Source: Streptomyces sp. NBC_01232 (GTDB lineage: Bacteria; Actinomycetota; Actinomycetes; Streptomycetales; Streptomycetaceae). From it: a stretch of DNA of 64,000 nt. Under the pieces are notes generated by a model. The model was not told the DNA's origin. It searched no databases and saw only the letters and a program-made list of their open reading frames with translations. Both the position numbers and the translations under genes were made by a program. Below, piece after piece: positions 53,680 to 61,012 of the stretch (position 1 is the stretch's first letter; every line of letters begins with the position of its first letter). Where the stretch lies: positions 5,075,001 to 5,139,000 of the forward strand of contig NZ_CP108518.1 of assembly GCF_035989885.1 (NCBI RefSeq), read 5' to 3'.

Positions 53680-55236
53680 ATGCGGTCTGTCCGCTCGAAG
53701 ATAATCGCGGCCGGGCTGGTCCTCGGCGTGGCCGGCGTCGGAGCCTGGCAGTTGCTGCCCGAGGACGGCAACGGCCGCGGTGCGGTCCGGGTCGGAACGA
53801 GTGACGTGGTCTCCTCCCTCGACCCGGCCGGGGCGTACGACGCCGGCTCCTGGGCCCTGTTCAGCAACATCTACCAGTCGCTGCTGACCATCAAGCCCGG
53901 CTCCGACGCCCCCGTGCCGGACGCCGCCGCCTCCTGCAACTTCGTCGGCCAGAAGCTCACCACCTACCAGTGCGAGCTCCGCCCCGACGTGAAGTTCGCC
54001 GGCGGGCGCACCATCACCGCCGAGGACGTCAAGCACTCCTTCGACCGCATCAAGGCGATCAACTCCGACCAGGGCCCGGCCCCGCTCTTCAACACGCTGG
54101 AGTCGGTCAAGGCCGAGGGGCGCACGGTCACCTTCAACCTCTCCGCCCGCGACGCCACCTTCCCCTTCAAGATCGCGACGGGCGCCGCCGCGATCGTCGA
54201 CAAGGACAAGTACCCGGCGAAGTCCTTGCGCGAGGACGGCAAGGCCGACGGCTCCGGCCCGTACACGCTGGGCGCGTACCGGACCGGCACGAGCGTCGAG
54301 CTCAAGCCCAACGCCTCGTACAAGGGCCAGGGCAAGCCCGCCCGCGGACCCGTCAACGTCAAGTACTTCAAGGACTCGCAGCAGCTCGACCAGGCCTGGA
54401 AGGCCCACCAGATCGACGTCGCCCACCGGGACATGCCGCCCGCCGTGCTCGCCGACCTCAACCCGGGCATGAAGGACACCCGCTACCAGGCCTCCGGCGG
54501 CAGCGAGATCCGCTCCATCGTCTTCAACGTCCGCCCCGGCTCCACCGCGGCCCCGCTCGCCGTCCGCCAGGCCGTCGCCGCCGTGCTCGACCGCTCCAAG
54601 GTGGCCGGCGACGTCCACCTCGGCACCGTCACCCCGCTGTACTCCCTGGTCCCGGCCGGCATCGGCGGCCACAGCACGCCGTTCTTCGACGCCTACCCGA
54701 CGCCCAACGGGGCCACCGCCAAGAAGCTCCTCAAGGAGGCCGGGGTCACCGCCCCCGTGCACCTCAAGCTCGGTGTGAACGTACGCGGCGCGAACCTGCC
54801 CGAGGCCGAGGAGCTCAAGCGCCAGCTGGAGTCCACCGGCCTCTTCCAGCTGACGATCAAGCCGGTCGAGCAGTGGAGCGACTTCCAGAAGGGCTACGCG
54901 GCGGGCGAGTTCGACGCCTACACCATCGGCTGGATCGCCGACTTCCCGGACGCGGACAACTTCCTCGCCCCGCTCGTCGGCGCCGACTCGTCCATGAACA
55001 ACGGCTTCTCCGACAAGCAGGTCGACGAGCTGATCACCCGCACCCAGTCCCACTCGGAGCGCGGCAACGCCGCCGCGGAATTCCGCGACCTCCAGAAGCT
55101 GGTCGCCCAGCAGGCCCCGATGGTGCCGATCTGGCAGAAGAAGGACTACGTGATGTCCCGCGAGGACGTCACCGGAGCCCAGAACCTGTCCGACGGCACC
55201 GGCGTCTGGCGCCTGTGGGAACTCGACTGGCTGTAG
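53680..55236 (+). CDS. Family 5 oligopeptide-type ABC substrate-binding protein
   Basis: 518 aa from ATG 53680. A hydrophobic N-terminus (SKIIAAGLVLGVAGVGAWQLL) lacks a lipobox Cys, so it is either an uncleaved anchor or a plain signal. The SBP_bac_5 fold follows: VGTSDVVSSLDPAGAYD, YQCELRPDVKFAGGRTITAEDVKHSFDR, and later YTIGWIADFPDADNFLAPL. No permease or ATPase genes sit next to it, so the binding protein is an orphan here. Convergent with the TetR gene. Confidence 0.92.
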   Translation: MRSVRSKIIAAGLVLGVAGVGAWQLLPEDGNGRGAVRVGTSDVVSSLDPAGAYDAGSWALFSNIYQSLLTIKPGSDAPVPDAAASCNFVGQKLTTYQCELRPDVKFAGGRTITAEDVKHSFDRIKAINSDQGPAPLFNTLESVKAEGRTVTFNLSARDATFPFKIATGAAAIVDKDKYPAKSLREDGKADGSGPYTLGAYRTGTSVELKPNASYKGQGKPARGPVNVKYFKDSQQLDQAWKAHQIDVAHRDMPPAVLADLNPGMKDTRYQASGGSEIRSIVFNVRPGSTAAPLAVRQAVAAVLDRSKVAGDVHLGTVTPLYSLVPAGIGGHSTPFFDAYPTPNGATAKKLLKEAGVTAPVHLKLGVNVRGANLPEAEELKRQLESTGLFQLTIKPVEQWSDFQKGYAAGEFDAYTIGWIADFPDADNFLAPLVGADSSMNNGFSDKQVDELITRTQSHSERGNAAAEFRDLQKLVAQQAPMVPIWQKKDYVMSREDVTGAQNLSDGTGVWRLWELDWL

Positions 55237-55258
55237 GGGAGCCGGGGGAGTCCGACGG

Positions 55259-55999
55259 CTACGCGGGGTCCTTGTCCGGGTACGGGTCCGAGGCCCTGCG
55301 CCGGGCCCCCGCCGTCGCCGTCTGGGCCATGCCCGGCAGGAAGTCCGCGAACAGCTCGTGCACTTCCCGCACCAGCGGCCGCAGCACCCGGAACCGGGCC
55401 AGCACGATGCCCCGCGTCGTCAGCTGCGCGCCGCGCTCGGCGAGCCGGTGCGTCTTCTCGCTGTTCGGGGAGCGGTCGAAGACCCAGTACAGGACCAGGC
55501 CCATCTGCGAGAGCCACATCAGCTCCGGCAGGACGTCGGCCAGCTCGGCCGGCACCTTGGTCTTCGCCCCCGCCAGCACCTCGCGGTGGATGTCGATCGC
55601 GGCCTGGCGGGCCGGCTCCGATTCCGGCGAGAACGGGCTGAGCGGGCTCTCGGGGTCCGCCGCGTTCTTGAAGAACTGCGAGGCGAACTCGTGGTACGGG
55701 GCGGCGATGTCCATCCAGCTCGTCAGCACGCCCGCGAGCCGCTTCTGCAGATCGGTCTCGTTGTCCAGGATGGGCCGGACCGCCGCCTGGTGGGCGGCGC
55801 CGATCCGGTCGTAGAACCCCTGGACCAGGTGTTCCTTCGATTCGAAGTAGTAGTAGGCGTTGCCGACCGAGACGCCGGCCTCCTTCGCGATACCCCGCAT
55901 CGTCGTCTTGTCGAACCCGCGCTCCTGGAAGAGACGGAGCGCGGTTTCGAGGATGAGCGTGCGGGTCTGCTCGCTCTTGGGAGCCTTCTGATCAGTCAC
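55259..55999 (-). CDS. TetR/AcrR-family regulator
   Basis: 246 aa, GTG start. The N-terminal helix-turn-helix (about 10-60) shows LILETALRLFQERGFDKTTMRGIAKEAGVSVGNAYYYF. The ligand domain is Phe/Trp-rich (WMDIAAPYHEFASQFF; PELMWLSQMGLVLYWVFD). It is the last gene of a three-gene leftward operon whose promoter carries two TTGAAC-N2-GTTCAA palindromes, likely its own operators. Confidence 0.92.
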   Translation of the reverse strand: MTDQKAPKSEQTRTLILETALRLFQERGFDKTTMRGIAKEAGVSVGNAYYYFESKEHLVQGFYDRIGAAHQAAVRPILDNETDLQKRLAGVLTSWMDIAAPYHEFASQFFKNAADPESPLSPFSPESEPARQAAIDIHREVLAGAKTKVPAELADVLPELMWLSQMGLVLYWVFDRSPNSEKTHRLAERGAQLTTRGIVLARFRVLRPLVREVHELFADFLPGMAQTATAGARRRASDPYPDKDPA

Positions 56000-56010
56000 G
56001 GTGCACGAGC

Positions 56011-56439
56011 CTATCCGGGGACGGGGCAGTGGTCGTCACAGGCCGGTCCTTCCGCCCCCTCGGGGTCGCCCTCGCTGCGCACGGCCTGCCGCCAGGCGGA
56101 GGCCGTGTACATGGCCGCCCGGGCGAAGGGCCGGCCGGCCGCGGTGGCGAGCCAGTTCGCCTTCGGCCGGTGTTCGGCCAGTGCCCACAGGCACACGATG
56201 AAGGCGTCCGTCCCGGTCCACACCTGCCCCGAGTCACCGACGACGGTGATCTCCTTGAGCGTCGACGCGTGGTCGAGGCGGGGGAAGCGCCGGTGCGCCT
56301 CCCAGGACGCGGCGGGGACCAGGGCGAGCGGGACCAGCCACCGCTGTGCGAGCAGCCAGTGCCGGATGTGTACGCAGAGCGGGCATCCGGCGTCGTAGAG
56401 GACGGTCAGGCGCTGTACGGGAGCGGTGGCGGTCGGCAT
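56011..56439 (-). CDS. DCC-family thiol-disulfide oxidoreductase-like protein
   Basis: 142 aa. The DUF393 hallmark is YDAGCPLCVHI, with C19 and C22 as a CxxC pair next to the DxxC Asp. A second segment (TGTDAFIVCLWAL) is also typical. The C-terminus has a further Cys pair (CDDHCPVPG). It probably carries out or senses disulfide exchange; partner unknown. It lies 11 nt before the TetR gene and 3 nt after the membrane protein. Confidence 0.88.
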   Translation of the reverse strand: MPTATAPVQRLTVLYDAGCPLCVHIRHWLLAQRWLVPLALVPAASWEAHRRFPRLDHASTLKEITVVGDSGQVWTGTDAFIVCLWALAEHRPKANWLATAAGRPFARAAMYTASAWRQAVRSEGDPEGAEGPACDDHCPVPG

Positions 56440-56442
56440 GGC

Positions 56443-56847
56443 TCAGGCCCCGACCGGCGCGGTCCACCCCTGCGGGGCGACGGGCGGGGTCTGCTGGCGC
56501 TCCATGATTCCGCGGCGGCGCATCTTGTTCAGGACCCACACGTTCCCGAGGTGCATGACACCGAGGACCAGCAGGACGACGCCGAGCTTGACCGAGAGCG
56601 CCTCGAAGAGGCCGCGGGCGTCGGTGATCTCGTCCTTCGACCGGAGGTAGAGGGTCACGAAGCCGATGTTCACGAGGTAGAAGCCGACGACGAGGAGCTG
56701 ATTGACGGCGTCCGCGAGCTTCTCGTTGCCGTGCAGGACGTCACCGATGAAGACGCGGCCGTTACGGCTGAGCGTGCGGGCCACCCAGACGGTGAGGCTG
56801 ATGCTGATGAGCAGGTAGATGACATACGTGATGACGGTGAGGTCCAT
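56443..56847 (-). CDS. Integral membrane protein, first gene of the TetR operon
   Basis: 134 aa with three membrane helices: VITYVIYLLISISLTVWVA, NQLLVVGFYLVNIGFVTLYL and LSVKLGVVLLVLGVMHLGNVWVL. A loop RTLSRNGRVFIGDVLHGNEKLADAV follows the first. The same protein is a frequent partner of DCC oxidoreductases in Streptomyces operons. No function assigned. Confidence 0.82.
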   Translation of the reverse strand: MDLTVITYVIYLLISISLTVWVARTLSRNGRVFIGDVLHGNEKLADAVNQLLVVGFYLVNIGFVTLYLRSKDEITDARGLFEALSVKLGVVLLVLGVMHLGNVWVLNKMRRRGIMERQQTPPVAPQGWTAPVGA

Positions 56848-56861
56848 TGTCCCCAGCCCCT

Positions 56862-56919
56862 TTGAACGTGTTCAACTGCTGACGGGGATGACTGTAGGCC
56901 TCTTTTTGAACAAGTTCAA
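56862..56919 (-). promoter_or_regulatory. Promoter with two TetR operators
   Basis: On the minus strand, -35 TTGAAC (56919-56914), 17 bp, -10 TACAGT (56896-56891). Two 14-bp palindromes, TTGAAC-AA-GTTCAA (56906-56919) and TTGAAC-GT-GTTCAA (56862-56875), cover the -35 element and the start region. Binding at both would block the promoter, fitting repression by the TetR protein encoded at the end of this operon. Confidence 0.82.
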
Positions 56920-56940
56920 GCGACCTGTCGACGGCAGCAC

Positions 56941-56980
56941 GAAGCCCCCGGGAATCCGCATGCGGATTGCCGGGGGCTTC
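56941..56980. terminator. Terminator after the alpha/beta hydrolase gene
   Basis: An 11-bp outer stem (56941-56951 with 56970-56980) continues as an 8-bp inner stem AATCCGCA / TGCGGATT across a single mismatched pair. It lies just beyond the hydrolase stop at 57003. Confidence 0.9.
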
Positions 56981-57002
56981 GCCTCGAGGGTGGGGCGGTG
57001 CG

Positions 57003-57761
57003 TCAGGCGCGGGGCAGGAACTCCAGCATCAGACGGGTGGTCTCCGCCGGACGCTCCAGCGAGGGCAGGTGCCCCGCCCACGGCAGCTCGACGTGCTCGG
57101 CGCCCGGGACCAGGCCGGGGAGCTCGGCGGCGATGCCGCGGAAGTCCGGGTGGTCGTGCGCACCACCGACGACCAGGGTCGGGGCGGCGACCGCGGCCAG
57201 GTCGACCGGGGACTCCGGGAGCTCGTGGCTCTCGGTGACGGCCAGGGCGATCTCGAAGTTCCGGAGCTGCATGGCCCGCACGAGCGCGTGGGCACCGGCG
57301 TCGGCGTCCGGGCCGAGCCAGGTCTGCGCGTTGAACCCGGCGGCGCCGGCCAGGTCGCCCGCGTCCAGGAAGACGTCCTCCGCGGCCCCGAACTTCCGCA
57401 GCTCCGCACTCGGCACGTGGCCCGGCCGTCCCGGGCAGAGCAGGAGCAGCGAGGCCACCCGCTCCGGATGCAGCGCGGCGACCTGCAGGGCGATCCGGCC
57501 GCCGTACGAACTCCCCACCAGGGACGCCCGGTGCGCGCCGAGGTGGTCCAGGAGGTCCCGTACGTCACCGGCGTCGCTGTACGGGGCCTGGCCGGCGGGG
57601 GATTCCCCGCAGGTCCGGAAGTCCATCCGGACCACCCGGAACCCGGCCTCTATCAGAGGCTGCCACTGCGGTTCCCACATCCGCCGGTCGCATACGGAGG
57701 AGTGCAGCAGAACGACGACGGGCCCCTCGACGGGTCCGTCCACATCATGAGAAACGATCAT
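57003..57761 (-). CDS. Alpha/beta-fold hydrolase
   Basis: 252 aa from the ATG at 57761, after GAGGATCAGCGG; a frame running to 57956 encodes only a Pro/Ala-rich extension that is part of the adjoining repeat arm. The fold shows VVLLHSSVCDRRMWEPQW, nucleophile Ser in LVGSSYGGRIALQVAA, the acid in VVGGAHDHPDF and the His in LPWAGHLPSLE. It belongs to the broad enol-lactonase/haloperoxidase-like group; substrate unknown. Confidence 0.88.
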   Translation of the reverse strand: MIVSHDVDGPVEGPVVVLLHSSVCDRRMWEPQWQPLIEAGFRVVRMDFRTCGESPAGQAPYSDAGDVRDLLDHLGAHRASLVGSSYGGRIALQVAALHPERVASLLLLCPGRPGHVPSAELRKFGAAEDVFLDAGDLAGAAGFNAQTWLGPDADAGAHALVRAMQLRNFEIALAVTESHELPESPVDLAAVAAPTLVVGGAHDHPDFRGIAAELPGLVPGAEHVELPWAGHLPSLERPAETTRLMLEFLPRA

Positions 57762-57842
57762 CCGCTGATCCTCGCCGGGCGCGGGCGGCCTGTCACTGTG
57801 ATTCGGGGCGGGGGGCCGAGAGGCGCGGGGTGGCGGGGGGAT

Positions 57843-58311
57843 GGCGGGGGCGGACGCGGAGGCGGAGGCGGGGACGGGGGCGGCGAGGTTCGGTCGGGCG
57901 GGGGCCTGAGAGGCACGGGGTGGCTTCGGGGGTGGCGGGAGCCGCTCGGTCGGCATCGGAGATGCGTATGGGGGTTTCCCGTCAGTCTCATCGTCTCTCC
58001 GTGTCGAGCCGGCCCCTCAAGGGCGCTCCCTACGGTCGCGTCGCTGCGCGATGGCCTGCGGCCACCCTTGACCGACCGTCCCGCCCCGGACATACGAAGA
58101 CTGCCGGGAAGCCCCCAAAGGAACGGGCCGGGGGACAGGAGGCAGGAACGGGGCGGCCGGAGAAGCCCTGCCCTGTCGGGGGCGGCACGTCCCCGAGACG
58201 GGGCCCATCCAGACCCAGGGCCCGGGTCGGGGGAAGCGCGTCCAATCGCTACGCGCTCCTCATGTCTCAGCGTCTCCAGCCGGTCTTGGGCCGGACATAG
58301 GCCGCCCACGG
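57843..58311. repeat. Left arm of a large inverted repeat (about 465 bp)
   Basis: This arm matches the reverse complement of 59949-60393 plus 58655-58672 along its whole length, with small gaps. Shared blocks include GGTTTCCCGTCAGTCTCATC, CCCGCCCCGGACATACGAAG, GGGAAGCCCCCAAA, GGAGAAGCCCTGCCC and CGCTACGCGCTCCTCAT. No frame looks like a conserved protein, and reading frames through it lack Streptomyces codon bias. The 911 nt from 57762 to 58672 hold this arm, a nested smaller repeat and no credible gene. Confidence 0.88.
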
Positions 58312-58397
58312 TCCCGGTGCGACTGTGTCGCCATGCGACCGACGGCCGGCAGGGGCTGATGGGGGCCGACGAGAGGGGCTGACGGCTGTTTCCCCTG

Positions 58398-58527
58398 CTA
58401 TTCCGTCGTGGATCCGGGTCGGTGCGCAAGTGACACCACAAACCCGCCCCCAAACAGGGGCAATTGGGGCAAGCGGTCGGCGATTCGAGCGGTCCGCTCT
58501 CGCTGACCCGGCTCCACGACGAAATAG
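58398..58527. repeat. Nested inverted repeat at the centre of the large palindrome
   Basis: Arms at 58398-58420 and 58505-58527 are 23 bp each and match at 21 positions (CTATT, CGTCGTGGA and CCGGGTC blocks). The 84 nt between are relatively A-rich, with CACCACAAACCCGCCCCC. Just beyond, about 58600-58633 is a partial direct copy of the inner end of the right arm (GCGGTCGTCGGACGC). Confidence 0.75.
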
Positions 58528-58712
58528 CCGCTGTCAGGCGTTTTTCCACCCCGGACAGCCCTCAGACGCCCTCCATGAGGGGCACTGGGGCGTCTTGGCG
58601 GCTTATGACCGGCCACAGGCGGTCGTCGGACGCATCTGGTGAGACGAACCCAGGCCGTGGGCGGCCTATGTCTGAGGTTGTTCCTGTTTGGCGGACAGGT
58701 GTGATGTGTTGG

Positions 58713-59582
58713 TCAGGCTGCGGTGGTTTCGTACTGGGCTGGGCTTTGGTAGCCGAGGCTGCTGTGGAGTCGGCGGGTGTTGTACCAGCCTTCGATGTAC
58801 TCGAAGATCGCGGTTCTGGCGGCGGCCCGCGTGTGCCAGTTGTGTCGGCTGACGAGCTCGTTCTTCAGGGTGGCGAAGAAGGCCTCGGCGAGGGCGTTGT
58901 CCCAGCAGACGCCGGTGCGGCCGACCGAGAGCCGAATGTCCAGGTCGGCTGCGAGGCGGGCGAAGGCGTGGCTGGTGTACTGGGTGCCGCGGTCGGTGTG
59001 GAAGACGACCGGGCCCTTCGGCCGACGCTGGTGGCAGGCGGCTTCGAGGGCCTCCGTGGCCAGGGAGGTGCCCAGGTGGTCGGCGGTGGCCCAGCCGACC
59101 ACGCGGCGGGAGGCGATGTCGATGACGGTGGCCAGGTAGAGCCAGCCCTCGCCAGTGGGGATGTAGGTGATGTCGCCGCACCAGCGGGTGTCGGTCGAGG
59201 CCGGGTCGGTCCGGAAGTCGCGTCCGACCAGGTCAGGGCGAGCGCCGGCGGCCGGGTCGGGGACGGTGGTGCGGCGGCCTCGTCGGCGGTGCCGGCCGAT
59301 GATGCCGGCTTCTCGCATCAGTCGGGCAACCCGGCGCCGTCCGCAGGCCAGGCCGTCACGCAGCAGGGCGGCGTGGATCCTGGGGGCGCCATAGGTGCCG
59401 CGTGACTGGTTGTGGACCTCACTGATCCGGGCTGTCAGTTCTTCATCTCGCAGGGCCCGCGGCCCGCGGGTTTCCTGGCGGCGCTTGTAGTAGGCGGACC
59501 GGGAGACCTTCATGAGCTCACAAGCGCGTTTGACGCTGTGACCTGCTTGCTTCTCCGCCTCGATGAACGGGTGCACCGTCAC
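58713..59582 (-). CDS. IS3-family transposase OrfB (DDE integrase core)
   Basis: 289 aa read from GTG 59582. It begins with an HTH_21-like part (HSVKRACELMKVSRSAYYKRRQE) and an rve integrase core with the DDE triad: D in RWCGDITYIPTGEGWLYLA, D in FHTDRGTQYTSH and E in DNALAEAFFATLKNELV. The GTG overlaps the OrfA stop (GTGA); in IS3 elements a -1 frameshift usually also makes an OrfAB fusion, and the overlap here (near GCTTTCTTCGCGAGGGGG) would allow it. Confidence 0.95.
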   Translation of the reverse strand: MTVHPFIEAEKQAGHSVKRACELMKVSRSAYYKRRQETRGPRALRDEELTARISEVHNQSRGTYGAPRIHAALLRDGLACGRRRVARLMREAGIIGRHRRRGRRTTVPDPAAGARPDLVGRDFRTDPASTDTRWCGDITYIPTGEGWLYLATVIDIASRRVVGWATADHLGTSLATEALEAACHQRRPKGPVVFHTDRGTQYTSHAFARLAADLDIRLSVGRTGVCWDNALAEAFFATLKNELVSRHNWHTRAAARTAIFEYIEGWYNTRRLHSSLGYQSPAQYETTAA

Positions 59583-59887
59583 CGGGTCCCCCTCGCGAAG
59601 AAAGCCGTGGCCCGCTTGAGGATCTCGATGTCCTCCCGCAGACGGCAGTTCTCCCGCCGCAGAGCCGCCAGTTCCTCCCGGTCGTCGCGGTCCAGGTCCT
59701 TGGGCTGGTGGCTGTCGTCGGACTGAGCGAGCCACAGCCTGACCGCGGACTCGGTCAGGTCGAAGTCCTTGCACACGTCGGGCACCGACCGGTCCCCGCG
59801 CAGGCACAGCTCCACGATCTCGGCCTTGAAATCGGCCGTGAACTGCCGCCGCTGCCGCGGCTTCTTCTTCGGCATGTTCTCCATCAT
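59579..59887 (-). CDS. IS3-family transposase OrfA (HTH and leucine zipper)
   Basis: 102 aa from ATG 59887, six nt after GGGGAGGG; nearby in-frame ATGs at 59893 and 59884 are alternatives. The HTH is QRRQFTADFKAEIVELCLRG through DVCKDFDLTESAVRLWL, followed by a coiled-coil zipper LRRENCRLREDIEILKRATAFF. It binds the ends of the element and is overlapped 3' by orfB. Confidence 0.93.
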   Translation of the reverse strand: MMENMPKKKPRQRRQFTADFKAEIVELCLRGDRSVPDVCKDFDLTESAVRLWLAQSDDSHQPKDLDRDDREELAALRRENCRLREDIEILKRATAFFARGTR

Positions 59888-60392
59888 GGACATCCCTCCC
59901 CGGGCACAAGCCCGGATCCCGGATGTCCGCCAAAACGAAGCAACCCCAGTCCGGCCCCGGACGGTCGTCGGACGCTGAGAGATGAGGAGCGCGTAGCGAT
60001 TTGATGCGCCCACCGACCCGGCCGGTGTGTGGCATGGGCCCCGCCTCGGGAAGAGGCCTCACCCCCGACCGGGCAGGGCTTCTCCGACCACCCCGTCCCT
60101 GTCTTGATAGCCCGGCTCGTTCTTTTGGGGGCTTCCCGACAGTCTTCGTATGTCCGGGGCGGGACGGGCGGTCAAGGGTGGAGCGCAGCGACATCGCGCA
60201 GCGACGCGACGACGAAGGAGGAGCGCCCTTGAGGGGCCGGCCCGACACGGAGAGACGATGAGACTGACGGGAAACCCCCATACACGTCCCTGACCGCCGC
60301 CCGAGCGGCTCCCGCCCCCCGGCCACCCCGCGCCTCTCGGGCCCCCGCCCGACCGAACCTCGCCATCCCCGCCTCCGCCTCCGCCCCCGCCC

Positions 60393-60956
60393 TCACATGC
60401 TCAGCGACCGCGCGTAGTTCAGCTGGGACATCACCCACTGGTAGGTGTGCGGGCCTGCCGCCGGGATCATCGTGGAGTGGTGGCGGCCGCCGCTGGTGAC
60501 CGTGACCTGGACGTAGCCCGTGGTGGTCTTCTCCTTCATGAGGAGGAAGAGCAGGCCGAGCAGGCAGAAGATGAAGAAGATGATGGCGAGCACGATCGCG
60601 TGCGGCGGGATCTTCTCCTCGGTGCGCGAGAAGTCGGTCGCGTTCCACATCGCGCCCCTGAGCGGCATCGGGCCCGACGGGGTCATGATCTGGTCCCCGA
60701 CCACGGTGATGTCGCCGAGGGAGAAGCCCGATCCTGCGCCGGCCGGGGCGGCCATGGGGTAGGCGGGGGTCGGCATGCCGGCGCCGCCGATGGTCGGCTG
60801 GTAGGCCGGGGCCGCCGGGTAGGGCTGCGGGTAGCCGTAACTGGCCTCGCCGGGGCCCCACCTGTAGTCGCCCTCGCCGGGTGTGGCGGGCGTGCCGGGC
60901 TGACCGCCCTGGCCGGCGGGGTCGCTTGTGTACGGATTCGGCTGCTGCTCGCTCAT
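60393..60956 (-). CDS. Single-pass membrane protein with Pro/Gly/Tyr-rich N-terminus
   Basis: 187 aa. A low-complexity start (MSEQQPNPYTSDPAGQGGQP and many Tyr-Pro pairs), a soluble segment with DITVVGDQIMTPSGPMPLRGAMW, one strong helix (AIVLAIIFFIFCLLGLLFLLM, about 125-145) and an outer domain YVQVTVTSGGRHHSTMIP. This matches a Streptomyces family of membrane proteins usually annotated as hypothetical. Its last codons coincide with the outer end of the large inverted repeat. Confidence 0.8.
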   Translation of the reverse strand: MSEQQPNPYTSDPAGQGGQPGTPATPGEGDYRWGPGEASYGYPQPYPAAPAYQPTIGGAGMPTPAYPMAAPAGAGSGFSLGDITVVGDQIMTPSGPMPLRGAMWNATDFSRTEEKIPPHAIVLAIIFFIFCLLGLLFLLMKEKTTTGYVQVTVTSGGRHHSTMIPAAGPHTYQWVMSQLNYARSLSM

Positions 60957-61012
60957 ACAGCCGATCCTTCCACAGGGACTCGTGCCCTGTACCCCCGGTC
61001 CGGCAACCCAGG

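Larger units (their letters stand above)
58673..59948 (-). mobile_element. Complete IS3-family insertion sequence
   Basis: 1276 bp, with 25-bp terminal inverted repeats matching at 20 positions: the left end begins TGAGGTTGTTCC and the right end, reversed, TGGGGTTGCTTC; both share TTTGGCGGACA. It is flanked by a 3-bp direct duplication GTC (58670-58672 and 59949-59951). It carries overlapping orfA and orfB on the minus strand, both intact, so it may still be active. Confidence 0.95.
58655..60393. repeat. Right arm of the large inverted repeat, split by an insertion sequence
   Basis: The arm comprises 58655-58672 and 59949-60393; the insertion element lies between. Removing the element and one GTC restores GTGGGCGGCCTATGTCCGGC, the exact counterpart of the left arm (58290-58309). 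The outer end reaches the stop codon of the next membrane protein gene. The 444 nt from 59949 to 60392 hold no credible gene. Confidence 0.88.

Noticed and set aside
56862-56919. LexA (SOS) boxes
   Set aside because: GAAC-N2-GTTC has a 2-nt spacer, whereas the actinobacterial SOS box is GAAC-N4-GTTC; the sites fit the operon's TetR protein better.
57762-57956. N-terminal extension of the alpha/beta hydrolase
   Set aside because: Encodes only Pro/Ala/Ser-rich sequence within the repeat arm; a good ribosome binding site supports the start at 57761.
56967-58382. 471-codon plus-strand ORF across the hydrolase and repeat arm
   Set aside because: Gly/Arg/Pro-rich shadow with no domain, antisense to a clear hydrolase and running into non-coding repeat.
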